NCBI RefSeq assembly: GCF_947488945.1
Contig: NZ_CANLBS010000009.1
Location: 248,001-312,000, forward strand
Origin: an uncultured Streptomyces sp.
GTDB lineage: Bacteria > Actinomycetota > Actinomycetes > Streptomycetales > Streptomycetaceae
DNA: 64,000 bases
Direction of reading: 5' to 3'
Position numbers and translations under genes: made by a program. The notes under the pieces were generated by a model that was not told the origin of the DNA, ran no database searches, and saw only the letters and a program-made list of their open reading frames with translations. Positions 41,204 through 49,521 of this stretch are shown here, one piece after another; within the stretch, counting starts at the first letter, position 1; each line of letters begins with the position of its first letter.

Positions 41204-42130
41204 CTACCGCGGGCCCGGTCCGCCCCGTAGCTGCCGGACGATCTCCCGGTGGTGCGGGGGCAGCGACGACGCGCCCGCCTCCACGGCCCACAGGGCGTTC
41301 TGCAGCACCCGGGCCAGCGTCCAGGACCGGGCCCGCTCGCGGTCCGCCGTCATGCCGAGCGCCTCCGTCAGCACGTCGAACCGCCGGCGCACCTGTGCCG
41401 GTTCGAACCGGTTGTGCAGCGCGGGGAACAGGTCGAACCCCGGGTCCCCGGCCAGCGGTTTCGGGTCCAGCGCCACCCACCGGTGGGCGAGCGCGGTGCC
41501 CGGCCGCCCGGCCAGCACGTTGTCGTAGTGCAGGTCCCAGTGCAGCAGCCGGTCGCCCGGCTCCGCCGCGACCTCGCGCAGTGCCGCCGCGCAGTCCGCG
41601 AGCAGCCGCCGGTCCTCGCTCCCGGCCAGGGCGCCCAGCACCGCCGGGGTCCGCTCCAGCATCCCCCCGGCCAGGTCGCCGAGCCGCCGCAGCCCCGGCG
41701 GCGCCGGGACCGCCACCAGCCGCGCCAGCACCCCGGCCAGCACCCGCACCGCCTCCCGCGCGTCCGGCAGCGCGGACAGCGGGCGGCGCTCGTCGAGGCG
41801 TTCCAACAGCATCGTGCCGGTGGCCGGATCGTGGTCGAGCAGCCCCACCGCCCCGGCTCCCGCCGCGCCCCAGGCCCGCAGCGCCATCGGTTCGCCCACG
41901 GTCTCCTCGTCCACCGCCTGGAGCTTCAGTACGCACGGCAGCCCGTCCGCCCGCCGCACCACGGGGAGCACCAGCGCGCAGAGCCCGTACATCGGCGGTC
42001 CGTCCGGGCGCAGTTCCCAACGGTCGAGGAAGTGCCCGGCCAGCTCCGGGAGCCGGGCGGCGAAGGCCCGCCCGGCCGCACCGCCGTGCGCGGCGAGGGT
42101 GGCGGCCAACTCCTCCGGAATGTCGCTCAC
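41204..42130 (-). CDS. APH(6)-type aminoglycoside/hydroxyurea kinase-like protein
   Basis: The 308-residue protein starts at GTG 42130 (MSDIPEELAATLAAHGGAAG). It matches the PF04655 family: LPCVLKLQAVDEETVGE (ATP lysine, near 68), RLLHWDLHYDNVLAGRPG (catalytic loop, near 195) and WVALDPKPLAGDPGFDLFPA (metal Asp, near 216). These are the signatures of streptomycin 6-kinase and hydroxyurea kinase. A true resistance role needs biochemical proof, because streptomycetes carry several such genes as housekeeping or metabolite kinases. It is divergent from the rhomboid-like gene, only 33 bases apart. Confidence 0.85.
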   Translation of the reverse strand: MSDIPEELAATLAAHGGAAGRAFAARLPELAGHFLDRWELRPDGPPMYGLCALVLPVVRRADGLPCVLKLQAVDEETVGEPMALRAWGAAGAGAVGLLDHDPATGTMLLERLDERRPLSALPDAREAVRVLAGVLARLVAVPAPPGLRRLGDLAGGMLERTPAVLGALAGSEDRRLLADCAAALREVAAEPGDRLLHWDLHYDNVLAGRPGTALAHRWVALDPKPLAGDPGFDLFPALHNRFEPAQVRRRFDVLTEALGMTADRERARSWTLARVLQNALWAVEAGASSLPPHHREIVRQLRGGPGPR

Positions 42131-42163
42131 GCCGCCGATCCTAGGACCGTGCGTCAATCGGAC

Positions 42164-42811
42164 ATGCCCCGAAAACGTGCGGCCGCCGCTCTCGGCGCGC
42201 TCCACCGCCGGATCACCGGCGCGCCCGGCGCCCACCTGTGGCTCGCGGCGCTCTTCGTCACCACCGTGCTGCCGCACGCGCTCCCCGCGTCCGGCGGATT
42301 CCTGCGCCCGCGCTCCACCGGGCTCCAGGAACTCGCCCAGCACCCCGTCCGCGCCCTCACCGCCGGCGCCCTGTGGACGGACGGCGTGCCGTGGCTCGCG
42401 TACGCGGCGCTCTTCACCCTCGTGCACGCCACCGCCGAACACTGGCTCGGGACACCGCGCTGGGTGTGCGTCGCCGTGCTCGCCCAGACAGTGCCCGTGC
42501 TGCTCTTCGAGCGGGTACTCAACTGGCTCGTACGGCACGGGCACACCCCGGAGGCGTCCTTCAACTCCCTCGGAATCGACGCCGGTTACGGTCTCGCGGG
42601 GGCCGCCGCCGTGCTCACGTACCGGATTCCGCGCATATGGCGCTACCCGTACGTCTTCGCGGTCCTGGTCTTCTTCGGGGTGCTGCTGGCCGGCGGCCGG
42701 TCCTTCGTCGGACCCGGCCACGTCGTCGCGGCCCTCACCGGCCTGGCCTGTCTCCCGCTGACCCGGACGGCCGGGAGCCTGCGCAAGACGGAACACCCCT
42801 CGGCGCAGTAA
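42164..42811 (+). CDS. Rhomboid-like membrane protein, probably catalytically inactive
   Basis: The 215-residue protein has about five to six membrane helices. The rhomboid-like arrangement is recognised by HATAEHWLGTPRWVCVAVLA and SFNSLGIDAGYGLAGAAAVL, but the GxSx nucleophile motif reads GIDAG, with Asp in place of Ser. A His in GPGHVVAALTGL fits the helix-6 position. Without Ser it is unlikely to be a protease. ATG 42164 is used; the in-frame GTG 42149 is possible. Function unknown; rhomboid pseudoproteases often bind membrane proteins. Confidence 0.68.
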   Translation: MPRKRAAAALGALHRRITGAPGAHLWLAALFVTTVLPHALPASGGFLRPRSTGLQELAQHPVRALTAGALWTDGVPWLAYAALFTLVHATAEHWLGTPRWVCVAVLAQTVPVLLFERVLNWLVRHGHTPEASFNSLGIDAGYGLAGAAAVLTYRIPRIWRYPYVFAVLVFFGVLLAGGRSFVGPGHVVAALTGLACLPLTRTAGSLRKTEHPSAQ

Positions 42812-42863
42812 CGTCCCCGCACACACACCGGCACTCCTCATCGCACGGGACGGCAGAACCAAC

Positions 42864-44273
42864 ATGAGCAGCGGCAGAACCACGGGCACCGCGGACGGCG
42901 GCATATCGTTCTGGTACGCGAAGGAGGGCATTCCGGTACCCCGTGAACCCCTGCCCGGGGACAGCACGGCGGACGTCTGCATCGTCGGCGGCGGCTACAC
43001 CGGCCTGTGGGCGGCGTACTACCTCAAGAAGGCCGTCCCCTTCCTCAACATCACGGTCCTGGAAGCCAAGTTCTGCGGCTACGGCGCCTCCGGACGCAAC
43101 GGCGGCTGGCTGTACAACGGCGTCGCCGGCCGCGACCGGTACGCCAAGCTGCACGGCCACGACGCGGCCGTCCGGCTCCAGCGGGCGATGAACGACACCG
43201 TCCGCGAGGTGACCGACGTCACCGAGGCGGAAGGGATCGACGCGGACATCCACCGCGGCGGCGTCCTCGAAGTGGCCTACACCCCGGCCCAGCTCGCCCG
43301 GCTCAAGGACTTCCACTCCGTCGAGATCGCCTTCGGGGAGAGTGACCGGGTGCTCCGCGGCGCCCGGGAGACCGCCGAGCGGATCCGGGTCGCCGGTGTG
43401 GTCGGCTCCAGCTGGACCCCGCACGGCGCCCGGCTGCACCCGGTGAAGCTGGTGAAGGGGCTGGCGGCGGCCGTGGAGGCGCTCGGCGTCACCGTCCACG
43501 AGTCGACGCCCGTCACCGAGATCAGGCCGAAGCACGCGGTGACCCCGTACGGCACTGTCCGCGCCCCCTACGTGCTGCGCTGCACCGAGGGGTTCACCGC
43601 GGGCATCAAGGGCCACCGGCGGACCTGGCTGCCGATGAACTCGTCCATGATCGTCACCGAGCCGCTGTCCGACGCGCTCTGGGAGACCATCGGGTGGGAC
43701 GGGCGCGAGACGCTCGGTGACATGGCGCATGCCTACATGTACGCCCAGCGCACCGCCGACGGCCGTATCGCGCTCGGCGGCCGGGGCGTCCCCTACCGCT
43801 TCGGCTCGAAGACCGACAACGACGGCCGCACCCAGCCGGCCACCGTGCAGGCGCTGCGCGATCTGCTGGTGCGCTTCTTCCCCACCACCGCGGGCGTCCA
43901 CGTCGACCACGCCTGGTCCGGGGTGCTCGGCGTGCCGCGCGACTGGTGCGCCACCGTGACCCTGGACCGGTCCACCGGCCTCGGCTGGGCGGGCGGCTAC
44001 GTCGGCTCGGGGGTCGCCACCTCCAACCTCGCCGCCCGCACCCTGCGCGACCTCATCCAGCAGGACTCCGGCCAGGCCGGACCCACCGAGCTGACCGCGC
44101 TGCCGTGGGTGAACCACAAGGTCCGCGGCTGGGAACCGGAACCACTGCGCTGGCTCGGCGTGCACGGGATGTACGCGGCCTACCGCGCCGCCGACCGCCG
44201 GGAGGCCGCCTCCTTCCGCGCCACCACCGACCCGCTGGCCCGAGCGGCGGACCGCATCGCGGGCCGGCACTGA
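42864..44273 (+). CDS. FAD-dependent oxidoreductase, DAO family
   Basis: The 469-residue flavoprotein has the Rossmann motif ADVCIVGGGYTGLWAAYYLKK (split around residue 38), the FAD-linked EAKFCGYGASGRNGGWLYNG (near 70) and the C-terminal WAGGYVGSGVATSNLAARTL flavin-closing block (near 376). This is the pattern of gamma-glutamylputrescine or amino-acid oxidases such as PuuB and glycine oxidase. It probably oxidises an amine in the cytoplasm. ATG 42864; it lies 52 bases after the rhomboid-like gene and may share its transcript. Substrate undetermined. Confidence 0.88.
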   Translation: MSSGRTTGTADGGISFWYAKEGIPVPREPLPGDSTADVCIVGGGYTGLWAAYYLKKAVPFLNITVLEAKFCGYGASGRNGGWLYNGVAGRDRYAKLHGHDAAVRLQRAMNDTVREVTDVTEAEGIDADIHRGGVLEVAYTPAQLARLKDFHSVEIAFGESDRVLRGARETAERIRVAGVVGSSWTPHGARLHPVKLVKGLAAAVEALGVTVHESTPVTEIRPKHAVTPYGTVRAPYVLRCTEGFTAGIKGHRRTWLPMNSSMIVTEPLSDALWETIGWDGRETLGDMAHAYMYAQRTADGRIALGGRGVPYRFGSKTDNDGRTQPATVQALRDLLVRFFPTTAGVHVDHAWSGVLGVPRDWCATVTLDRSTGLGWAGGYVGSGVATSNLAARTLRDLIQQDSGQAGPTELTALPWVNHKVRGWEPEPLRWLGVHGMYAAYRAADRREAASFRATTDPLARAADRIAGRH

Positions 44274-44427
44274 CGAACCGGGACGTGGCCGGGGAGCGTG
44301 GCGGGGCGCGTGAGGGGTGTGCGTGAGGGGGTGCGCGATCGGGCGCGGGACCGGGGTGCATGAGGGAGCGCGTGACGGGGGTGCCGCGCCCGGGCCGCGC
44401 GCCGTTCCGCGCCCCAGCGGCCCGCCG

Positions 44428-45000
44428 CTACCGGGCGGCCTCCGGGGCGGGTGCGAAGCCGGTGTCCGGGGTGATGTCGGGCGCGGGTGCGAGGCCGGCT
44501 TCGACCAGCCCGGCGAGCACGGCGGCGCCGAGAGCGTGGACGGCGGACTGCGGGCGCACCATCACGGTGAACTCCTTGATCAGCCCGGCCTCGTCGAAGT
44601 GCAGCAGGTCGATGCCGTGGATCGCCCTGCCGCCGATGGCGGCACGGAACATCAGCACCTCGGAGGGGGCGGAGGAGCCGTCGACGCTGGTCTCCCCGGT
44701 ACCCCGGTACGCGCCGGTGTAGTGGAAGTCCTCGAAGGTGCGCAGCAGCACCCCGAAGAGGCCCATCACCATCGGCTTGCCCTCGAAGGGCGTGAACTTC
44801 ACCGGGCTGTACAGGTTGACGTCGTCGGTGAACAGCGCCTCCATCGCGGCGAGTTCGCCGTTCTCCACAGCGGCCCGGAACCGCTCCGCGGTGGTGGGGT
44901 GCGCGGTGTCGGTGGCAGTACCCGTGGCTCCGGTGGTGACGGTGGCGGCACCCGTGGCTCCGGTGGTGACGGTGGCGCCTGCGGTGTCCTCGGTGGCCAT
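44428..45000 (-). CDS. SnoaL/NTF2-like protein
   Basis: The 190-residue protein starts at ATG 45000. Residues 1-30 are low-complexity Thr/Ala/Gly repeats (TVTTGATG twice). The NTF2-like fold follows (about 32-165: AERFRAAVENGELAAMEALF, SPVKFTPFEGKPMVMGLFGV, MFRAAIGGRAIHGIDLLHFD). Members bind small hydrophobic ligands or act as epoxide-opening or cyclase enzymes. It is divergent from a PadR regulator across a palindromic operator, which predicts ligand-controlled expression. The repeat near the start makes the true N-terminus uncertain. Confidence 0.82.
   Translation of the reverse strand: MATEDTAGATVTTGATGAATVTTGATGTATDTAHPTTAERFRAAVENGELAAMEALFTDDVNLYSPVKFTPFEGKPMVMGLFGVLLRTFEDFHYTGAYRGTGETSVDGSSAPSEVLMFRAAIGGRAIHGIDLLHFDEAGLIKEFTVMVRPQSAVHALGAAVLAGLVEAGLAPAPDITPDTGFAPAPEAAR
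44921..44980 (-). repeat. 30-bp tandem duplication in the SnoaL-like gene
   Basis: Units 44921-44950 and 44951-44980 are identical over 27 bases and encode a duplicated ten-residue block (TVTTGATG plus two). It lies near the N-terminus, outside the folded domain. Confidence 0.9.
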
Positions 45001-45016
45001 GACCCACCCCTTCATC

Positions 45017-45050
45017 TAGTCATGAATAAGACCAGTCATTTTCATGACTA
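45017..45050. promoter_or_regulatory. Palindromic operator between the SnoaL-like and padR genes
   Basis: TAGTCATGAA (45017-45026) faces TTCATGACTA (45041-45050) with 14 bases between. The site sits between the two divergent starts. PadR repressors commonly bind such AT-rich inverted repeats next to their own gene. The AT content stands out in this GC-rich genome. Confidence 0.75.
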
Positions 45051-45095
45051 TCATGCGAGTCCGAGTGGCGACAGAGGTACGGAGGCGACGATCCG

Positions 45096-45671
45096 GTGGC
45101 ACTACGGCACGCGGTGCTGGCGGCACTGCTCGACGGGGAGCTCAGCGGCTACCGGCTCGCCAAGGCCTTCGACCTCGGCGTGGCCAACTTCTGGCACGCG
45201 CAGCCGCAGCAGCTCTACGCCGAACTGACCCGGCTGGAACGGGACGGGCTGATCGCCGGGCGGGAGGTCGTGCAGGAGAACCGCCCGAACAAGCGCCTTT
45301 TCCGCGTCACCGCTCCCGGCCTCGCGGAGCTGGAACGCTTCACCTCCGCCCCGGCCAAGCCCTCCTTCATCCGCGACGACCTGCTCGTGCAGGTACAGGC
45401 AGCCGACCACCTCGCCCCCGGCCCGCTGATCCAACGCCTCACCGAGCGGGCCGGGTTCGCTCGCGCCAAGGTCGCGCTCTTCGAGGAGTTGCTGCGCACC
45501 ATGCGGGGCGGCCGTACGGAGGAGGAGTTCCTGCGCCACGGCACCCGCGTCGGGCCGTACCTGACGTGCAGCCGGGGACTCGCCTTCGAGCGGGGCAACC
45601 TCGACTGGTGCGAACGCACCGCCGCCCTGCTGCGGGCGCGGGCGTCCGGAGGGGACCCCGAAGCCCCGTGA
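45096..45671 (+). CDS. PadR-family transcriptional regulator
   Basis: The 191-residue repressor begins MALRHAVLAALLDGELSGYR. The winged helix (about 1-75) shows the PadR signature ANFWHAQPQQLYAELTRLER and GLIAGREVV, and the C-terminal part (about 90-180) is a helical dimerisation region of the Vir_act_alpha_C type (LFEELLRTMRGGRTEEEF). GTG 45096. It presumably binds the 45017-45050 palindrome and controls the SnoaL-like gene and itself. Ligand unknown. No ligand-binding metal motif is seen. Confidence 0.9.
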   Translation: MALRHAVLAALLDGELSGYRLAKAFDLGVANFWHAQPQQLYAELTRLERDGLIAGREVVQENRPNKRLFRVTAPGLAELERFTSAPAKPSFIRDDLLVQVQAADHLAPGPLIQRLTERAGFARAKVALFEELLRTMRGGRTEEEFLRHGTRVGPYLTCSRGLAFERGNLDWCERTAALLRARASGGDPEAP

Positions 45672-45781
45672 CCGGCCGACCCGTCCGGACGGCGGGCACC
45701 CGGCCACGCGGCTCCGCCTCGCCTTGCACAGGAGCCCGGCGGGGTGTCGGCCGCTTCCCCGGCGCCCGTACCCTGCCGTCC

Positions 45782-46492
45782 ATGACGGCGAACCCGGTGG
45801 ACCTGGTGATCTTCGACTGCGACGGCACGCTCATCGACAGCGAACGCATCTACACCGAGGTGGACGCGCTGGTGCTGGCGGACCTGGGGTGCGTCCTCAC
45901 CGAGGCGGAGATCGTCGAGCGGCTGGTGGGCTCGTCCGCCGAGGTCTTCCGGGCCGTCGTCGAGGAACGGCTCGGCCGCCCGCTCGCCGAGGACTGGGAG
46001 CTGCCGTACACCCACCTCTACCGCGAGGCGCTGGCCACCCGGCTGAAACCGGTGGACGGCATCCCCGCCCTGCTGGAATCGCTGACCGTCCCGGTGTGCG
46101 TCGCGTCGAACGGCTCGCACGCCTCGATCGCCCGCAACCTGGCGACCACGGCGCTGGCCCGCCACTTCGACGGCCGCGTCTTCAGCGCGGCCGACGTGGC
46201 ACGCGGCAAGCCCGCCCCCGACCTCTTCCTGCACGCCGCCCGCACGATGGGCGCCGACCCGGCGCGGTGCGTGGTGATCGAGGACAGCGCCTACGGTGTC
46301 GAGGCCGCCCGCGCGGCCGGCATGCGGTCGTTCGGCTACGCGGGCGGACTCACCCCGGCCGCCCGGCTGGAGGGAACGGACACCGTCGTCTTCCACGACA
46401 TGCGCGAACTGGCCGCGCTGCTCGCACTCTCCACGCCGGAGGCCTCCCGACCGGGCCTCAGTCCCGCAGGAACTCCAGGAGATCCTTGTTGA
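45782..46492 (+). CDS. HAD-superfamily phosphatase, beta-phosphoglucomutase-like
   Basis: The 236-residue enzyme starts at ATG 45782. HAD motifs: VIFDCDGTLIDSE (Asp nucleophile, near 9), CVASNGSHASI (motif II, near 107), GKPAPDLFLHAARTMG (Lys, near 142) and VVIEDSAYGVEAARAAG (motif IV, near 163). The cap domain is subclass IA. Many relatives remove phosphate from sugars or phosphoglycolate. Its last 35 bases overlap the end of the convergent hydrolase gene. The final 20 residues are probably nonfunctional. Confidence 0.88.
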   Translation: MTANPVDLVIFDCDGTLIDSERIYTEVDALVLADLGCVLTEAEIVERLVGSSAEVFRAVVEERLGRPLAEDWELPYTHLYREALATRLKPVDGIPALLESLTVPVCVASNGSHASIARNLATTALARHFDGRVFSAADVARGKPAPDLFLHAARTMGADPARCVVIEDSAYGVEAARAAGMRSFGYAGGLTPAARLEGTDTVVFHDMRELAALLALSTPEASRPGLSPAGTPGDPC

Positions 46493-47285
46493 ACCGCTCC
46501 TTGTCCCCCGGCACCAGCGCGATGCCGTGGGAACCGCCCTCGTAGACCTTGAGGGTGGAGCCGGAGACGAGCTTCGCGGACTTGCGGCCGGTCGCGTCGA
46601 TCGGCACGATCTGGTCGTCGTCGCCGTGCACGATCAGCGTGGGGACGTCGAACTTCTTCAGGTCCTCGTGGAAGTCGGTGGACGCGAACGCGTCGACACA
46701 GGCGACGCCGGCCTCGATCGTCTCGGCCATCCCCATGTACCAGAACGCGTCCTTGTTGCCCTGCGTCACCTTGTTACCGGGCCGGTCGGCGGAGAAGAAC
46801 CCCTCCGCCGAGTCCTTCCAGAACTGCGAACGCTCGGTCAGGATGCCCTGCTTGATGCCGTCGAAGACGCTCTGCGGCACACCCTCCGGGTTGTCCGGGC
46901 CCTGGAGCATCAGGGGCGGGATGGCGGACAGCAGGACCGCCGACCGGACCCGCCCGGTGCCGTGCCGGCCGATGTAGCGGGCCAGCTCACCGCCGCCCAT
47001 CGAGTGCGCGACCAGCGTGACGTCCCGCAGGTCGAGCGCGGTGATGAGGTCGTCGAGGTCGTCGGCGAAGGTGTCGAAGTCGTAGCCGTCGTAGACGGGC
47101 GTGGAACGTCCGTGTCCGCGGCGGTCGTGCGCGATGCCGCGGAAACCGGCGTCCGCCACCGCCTTCAACTGGTCCTGCCACGCGTCCCCGTTGAGCGGCC
47201 ACCCATGGATGAAGACCACGGGGCGCCCGGTGCCCCAGTCCTTGTAGAAGATCTCGACTCCGTCGCGCGTGGTCACTGTGGGCAT
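46458..47285 (-). CDS. Alpha/beta hydrolase, non-heme chloroperoxidase type
   Basis: The 275-residue enzyme starts at ATG 47285 (MPTVTTRDGVEIFYKDWGTG) behind AAAGGAAAA. The serine hydrolase triad is Ser in VAHSMGGGELARY (near 97), Asp in VHGDDDQIVP (near 224) and His in GGSHGIALVPG (near 253). HGWPLNGDAW and DRRGHGRS are typical of the bromoperoxidase/chloroperoxidase group, whose natural role is esterase or perhydrolase. It overlaps the HAD gene by 35 bases. The 436-base upstream gap contains a 25-bp tandem repeat and no gene. Confidence 0.9.
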   Translation of the reverse strand: MPTVTTRDGVEIFYKDWGTGRPVVFIHGWPLNGDAWQDQLKAVADAGFRGIAHDRRGHGRSTPVYDGYDFDTFADDLDDLITALDLRDVTLVAHSMGGGELARYIGRHGTGRVRSAVLLSAIPPLMLQGPDNPEGVPQSVFDGIKQGILTERSQFWKDSAEGFFSADRPGNKVTQGNKDAFWYMGMAETIEAGVACVDAFASTDFHEDLKKFDVPTLIVHGDDDQIVPIDATGRKSAKLVSGSTLKVYEGGSHGIALVPGDKERFNKDLLEFLRD

Positions 47286-47620
47286 GCCGTTTTCCTTTCG
47301 CGTTGCGGATCGACTTCCCGCCTCTGCGGATCGACCGGGACGGCGCACCGCGGGGGCCTCCCGCTCCGGGAGACCGCCCCGGCACGCGCGCCGGCGTCCC
47401 GGGCACCGCTCGTCGGCGGCACCGGGACGGATTGCTGCCGAGCCGCCACCGACCTGAAGAGGGGCGAACGGCTCCCTCTTCATGGTCCGGGCGTGCGCCC
47501 GGCCCGCAACACGAGACGCAAAAGCCCCGGCGGCGCCGGCCGTGCCCGCCCGCGCCCGTCCCGGACCGTGCGCGCCGAGCCGGGGGCCGCGCGCGCCGAG
47601 CCTGGGCCGCGTATCCCGGA

Positions 47621-47678
47621 CCGGGCGGACCCGCGTACCCCTTGTCCGGGCGGACCCGCGTACCCCTTGTCCGGGCGG
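47621..47678. repeat. Two exact 25-bp tandem repeats plus a partial third
   Basis: The unit CCGGGCGGACCCGCGTACCC plus five bases is found at 47621-47645 and 47646-47670, followed by CCGGGCGG. It lies just upstream of the winged-helix gene, probably within its promoter region. Confidence 0.9.
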
Positions 47679-47721
47679 GGCCGCTGCCGCGGGCGGCGGG
47701 CCGCCGCGGGACAATCCCCGC

Positions 47722-48870
47722 ATGCAGATCACCGCCCAGGAGCTCAACCGGGCCACGCTCGCACGGCAGTTGCTGCTCGACCGCGCGCCGATCGGCGTCG
47801 AGGAGGGGGCACGCCGGGTGGTCGCCCTCCAGGCGCAGCAGCCCGCCTCCCCCTACATCGCCCTGTGGAACCGGCTGGCCGGCTTCGACCCCGCTTCCCT
47901 CGACGCGGCATGGGCCGGGAACCGCGTGGTCAAGTCGACCCTGATGCGGCTCACCCTGCACGCGGTCCACGCCGACGACTACCGGGCGTTCCGCGAGGCC
48001 ATGGAGCCGACCCTGCACGGCTCCCGGCTGCGTGACCCCCGCTTCACCGCCTCCGGTCTCACCGCCGACGACGCCCCCGCCCTCGTCGCGGAGCTGCTGC
48101 GGTACGCCGACCGGCCGCGCACCGTGGCCGAGTCGGAGGAGCACCTGCGCCGGTTCCTGGGGCGGCCGCTGGAGTCGGCGGCGCAGCGCATGCTGCGGCA
48201 GTACGCCCCGCTGTGGCACGCGCCCACCGGCGGCCCCTGGGCGTTCGGCCACCGGCCGTCCCACATCGCCGCCACCGGGGCGCCGCCCGTGCCCGTCGGC
48301 CCCGACGCGGCGGCCGAGGGGATGAAGGTGCTGGTCCGGCGCTATCTGGCGGGGTTCGGCCCGGCCTCGGTCGCGGACATCGCACAGTTCGGGCTCGTCG
48401 GCCGCCACCGCGCCAGGGCGGCGGTGCGGGAGCTGTCCGGGGAGCTGGAGACCCTGGAGGGTCCGGACGGGACCGTGCTGCACGACCTTCCCGGCCTGCC
48501 ACGCCCGGCCGGGGACACCCCGGCGCCGCCCCGGCTGATGGCCATGTGGGACAGCGTCCTGCTGGCCTACGCCGACCGCTCCCGCGTCGTCCCGCCCGCC
48601 CACCGCACATACGTGACCCGGGTGAACGGCGACGTGCTGCCGACGCTCCTGGTCGACGGACGCGTGGCCGGGGTCTGGCGTCCCACCCCCGACGGCATCG
48701 AGGCCACCGCCTTCCACCGGCTCCCGAAGCCCGTCTGGCAGGCCCTCTCCGAGGAGGCCGCCGCCCTCACCGCCTTCCTGGCCCCGCGCGACCCGTCCGC
48801 GTACGCGCGCTACGCGCACTGGTGGGCCAAGGGTCTGCCGGGTGAGGAGACGCGGGTCCTGGGGGCCTGA
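47722..48870 (+). CDS. Winged-helix DNA-binding protein, HTH_42/AlkZ-like
   Basis: The 382-residue protein starts at ATG 47722 (MQITAQELNRATLARQLLLD). The HTH_42 fold has three tandem winged helices. The active-site-like QxQ element (VVALQAQQPASPY, near residue 37) and the segment KSTLMRLTLHAVHADDYRAF match AlkZ-family DNA glycosylases that unhook interstrand crosslinks. Close streptomycete relatives protect against azinomycin-type alkylators, but most copies are uncharacterised. No catalytic proof from sequence alone. It stands alone between the hydrolase and VOC gene. Confidence 0.82.
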   Translation: MQITAQELNRATLARQLLLDRAPIGVEEGARRVVALQAQQPASPYIALWNRLAGFDPASLDAAWAGNRVVKSTLMRLTLHAVHADDYRAFREAMEPTLHGSRLRDPRFTASGLTADDAPALVAELLRYADRPRTVAESEEHLRRFLGRPLESAAQRMLRQYAPLWHAPTGGPWAFGHRPSHIAATGAPPVPVGPDAAAEGMKVLVRRYLAGFGPASVADIAQFGLVGRHRARAAVRELSGELETLEGPDGTVLHDLPGLPRPAGDTPAPPRLMAMWDSVLLAYADRSRVVPPAHRTYVTRVNGDVLPTLLVDGRVAGVWRPTPDGIEATAFHRLPKPVWQALSEEAAALTAFLAPRDPSAYARYAHWWAKGLPGEETRVLGA

Positions 48871-49044
48871 CGGGCCCGGGCCCGGGGCGTCACCGCACGG
48901 GGGCCGGGCGCGGCCGGGTGGGCCGTACGCCCGAGCAAGCCCGCACCGCGCCCGCTGGGCGGCCGAGAACGAACCGTTTGGCAGAAGCCGATCCACCGCC
49001 CGGCCACCCCCGCGACCCGACGTTCCCGGCGTAGGGTCGGGCGC

Positions 49045-49431
49045 ATGGTGCACGTACTGAGCAGCAGGGTGTTGCTGCGCCCCCGGGACCCGCAGCGCTC
49101 ACGGGACTTCTACGGAAAGGCCCTGGCGCTGGAGGTGTACCGCGAGTTCGGCACCGGGCCGGAGCGCGGGACCGTCTACTTCCTCGGCGGCGGATTCCTG
49201 GAGGTGTCGGGGCGCTCCGAGGAGCCGCCCGCCGACACGCTCCGCCTCTGGCTCCAGGTCGCCGACTGCGCCGCCGCGCACGAGGAGTTGGCGGCACGCG
49301 GCGTCCACGTGCTGCGGCCTCCGGTGCGGGAGCCGTGGGGCCTGATCGAGATGTGGATCGCCGATCCGGACGGCCACCGCATCGTGCTCACCGAGGTCCC
49401 GGCCGACCACCCGCTGCGCTACCGTCCCTGA
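49045..49431 (+). CDS. VOC-family (glyoxalase/bleomycin-resistance) protein
   Basis: The 128-residue protein has a single vicinal-oxygen-chelate domain of two beta-alpha-beta-beta-beta repeats: SSRVLLRPRDPQRSRDFYGK at the start and EPWGLIEMWIADPDGHRIVL at the end, with Glu in the metal-ligand position. It probably forms a dimer with the metal site at the interface, or only sequesters a ligand. No substrate can be named. ATG 49045. It is followed after 90 bases by the BASS gene on the same strand. Confidence 0.86.
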   Translation: MVHVLSSRVLLRPRDPQRSRDFYGKALALEVYREFGTGPERGTVYFLGGGFLEVSGRSEEPPADTLRLWLQVADCAAAHEELAARGVHVLRPPVREPWGLIEMWIADPDGHRIVLTEVPADHPLRYRP

Positions 49432-49521
49432 CGCATCGCGGCCGAAGCACTCTCTGCGTGTACAGGCCACATATCGAGACGCGTTTGCGGGCCGCCCGGA
49501 ATCCGGCGTCTGATCGCGCCT

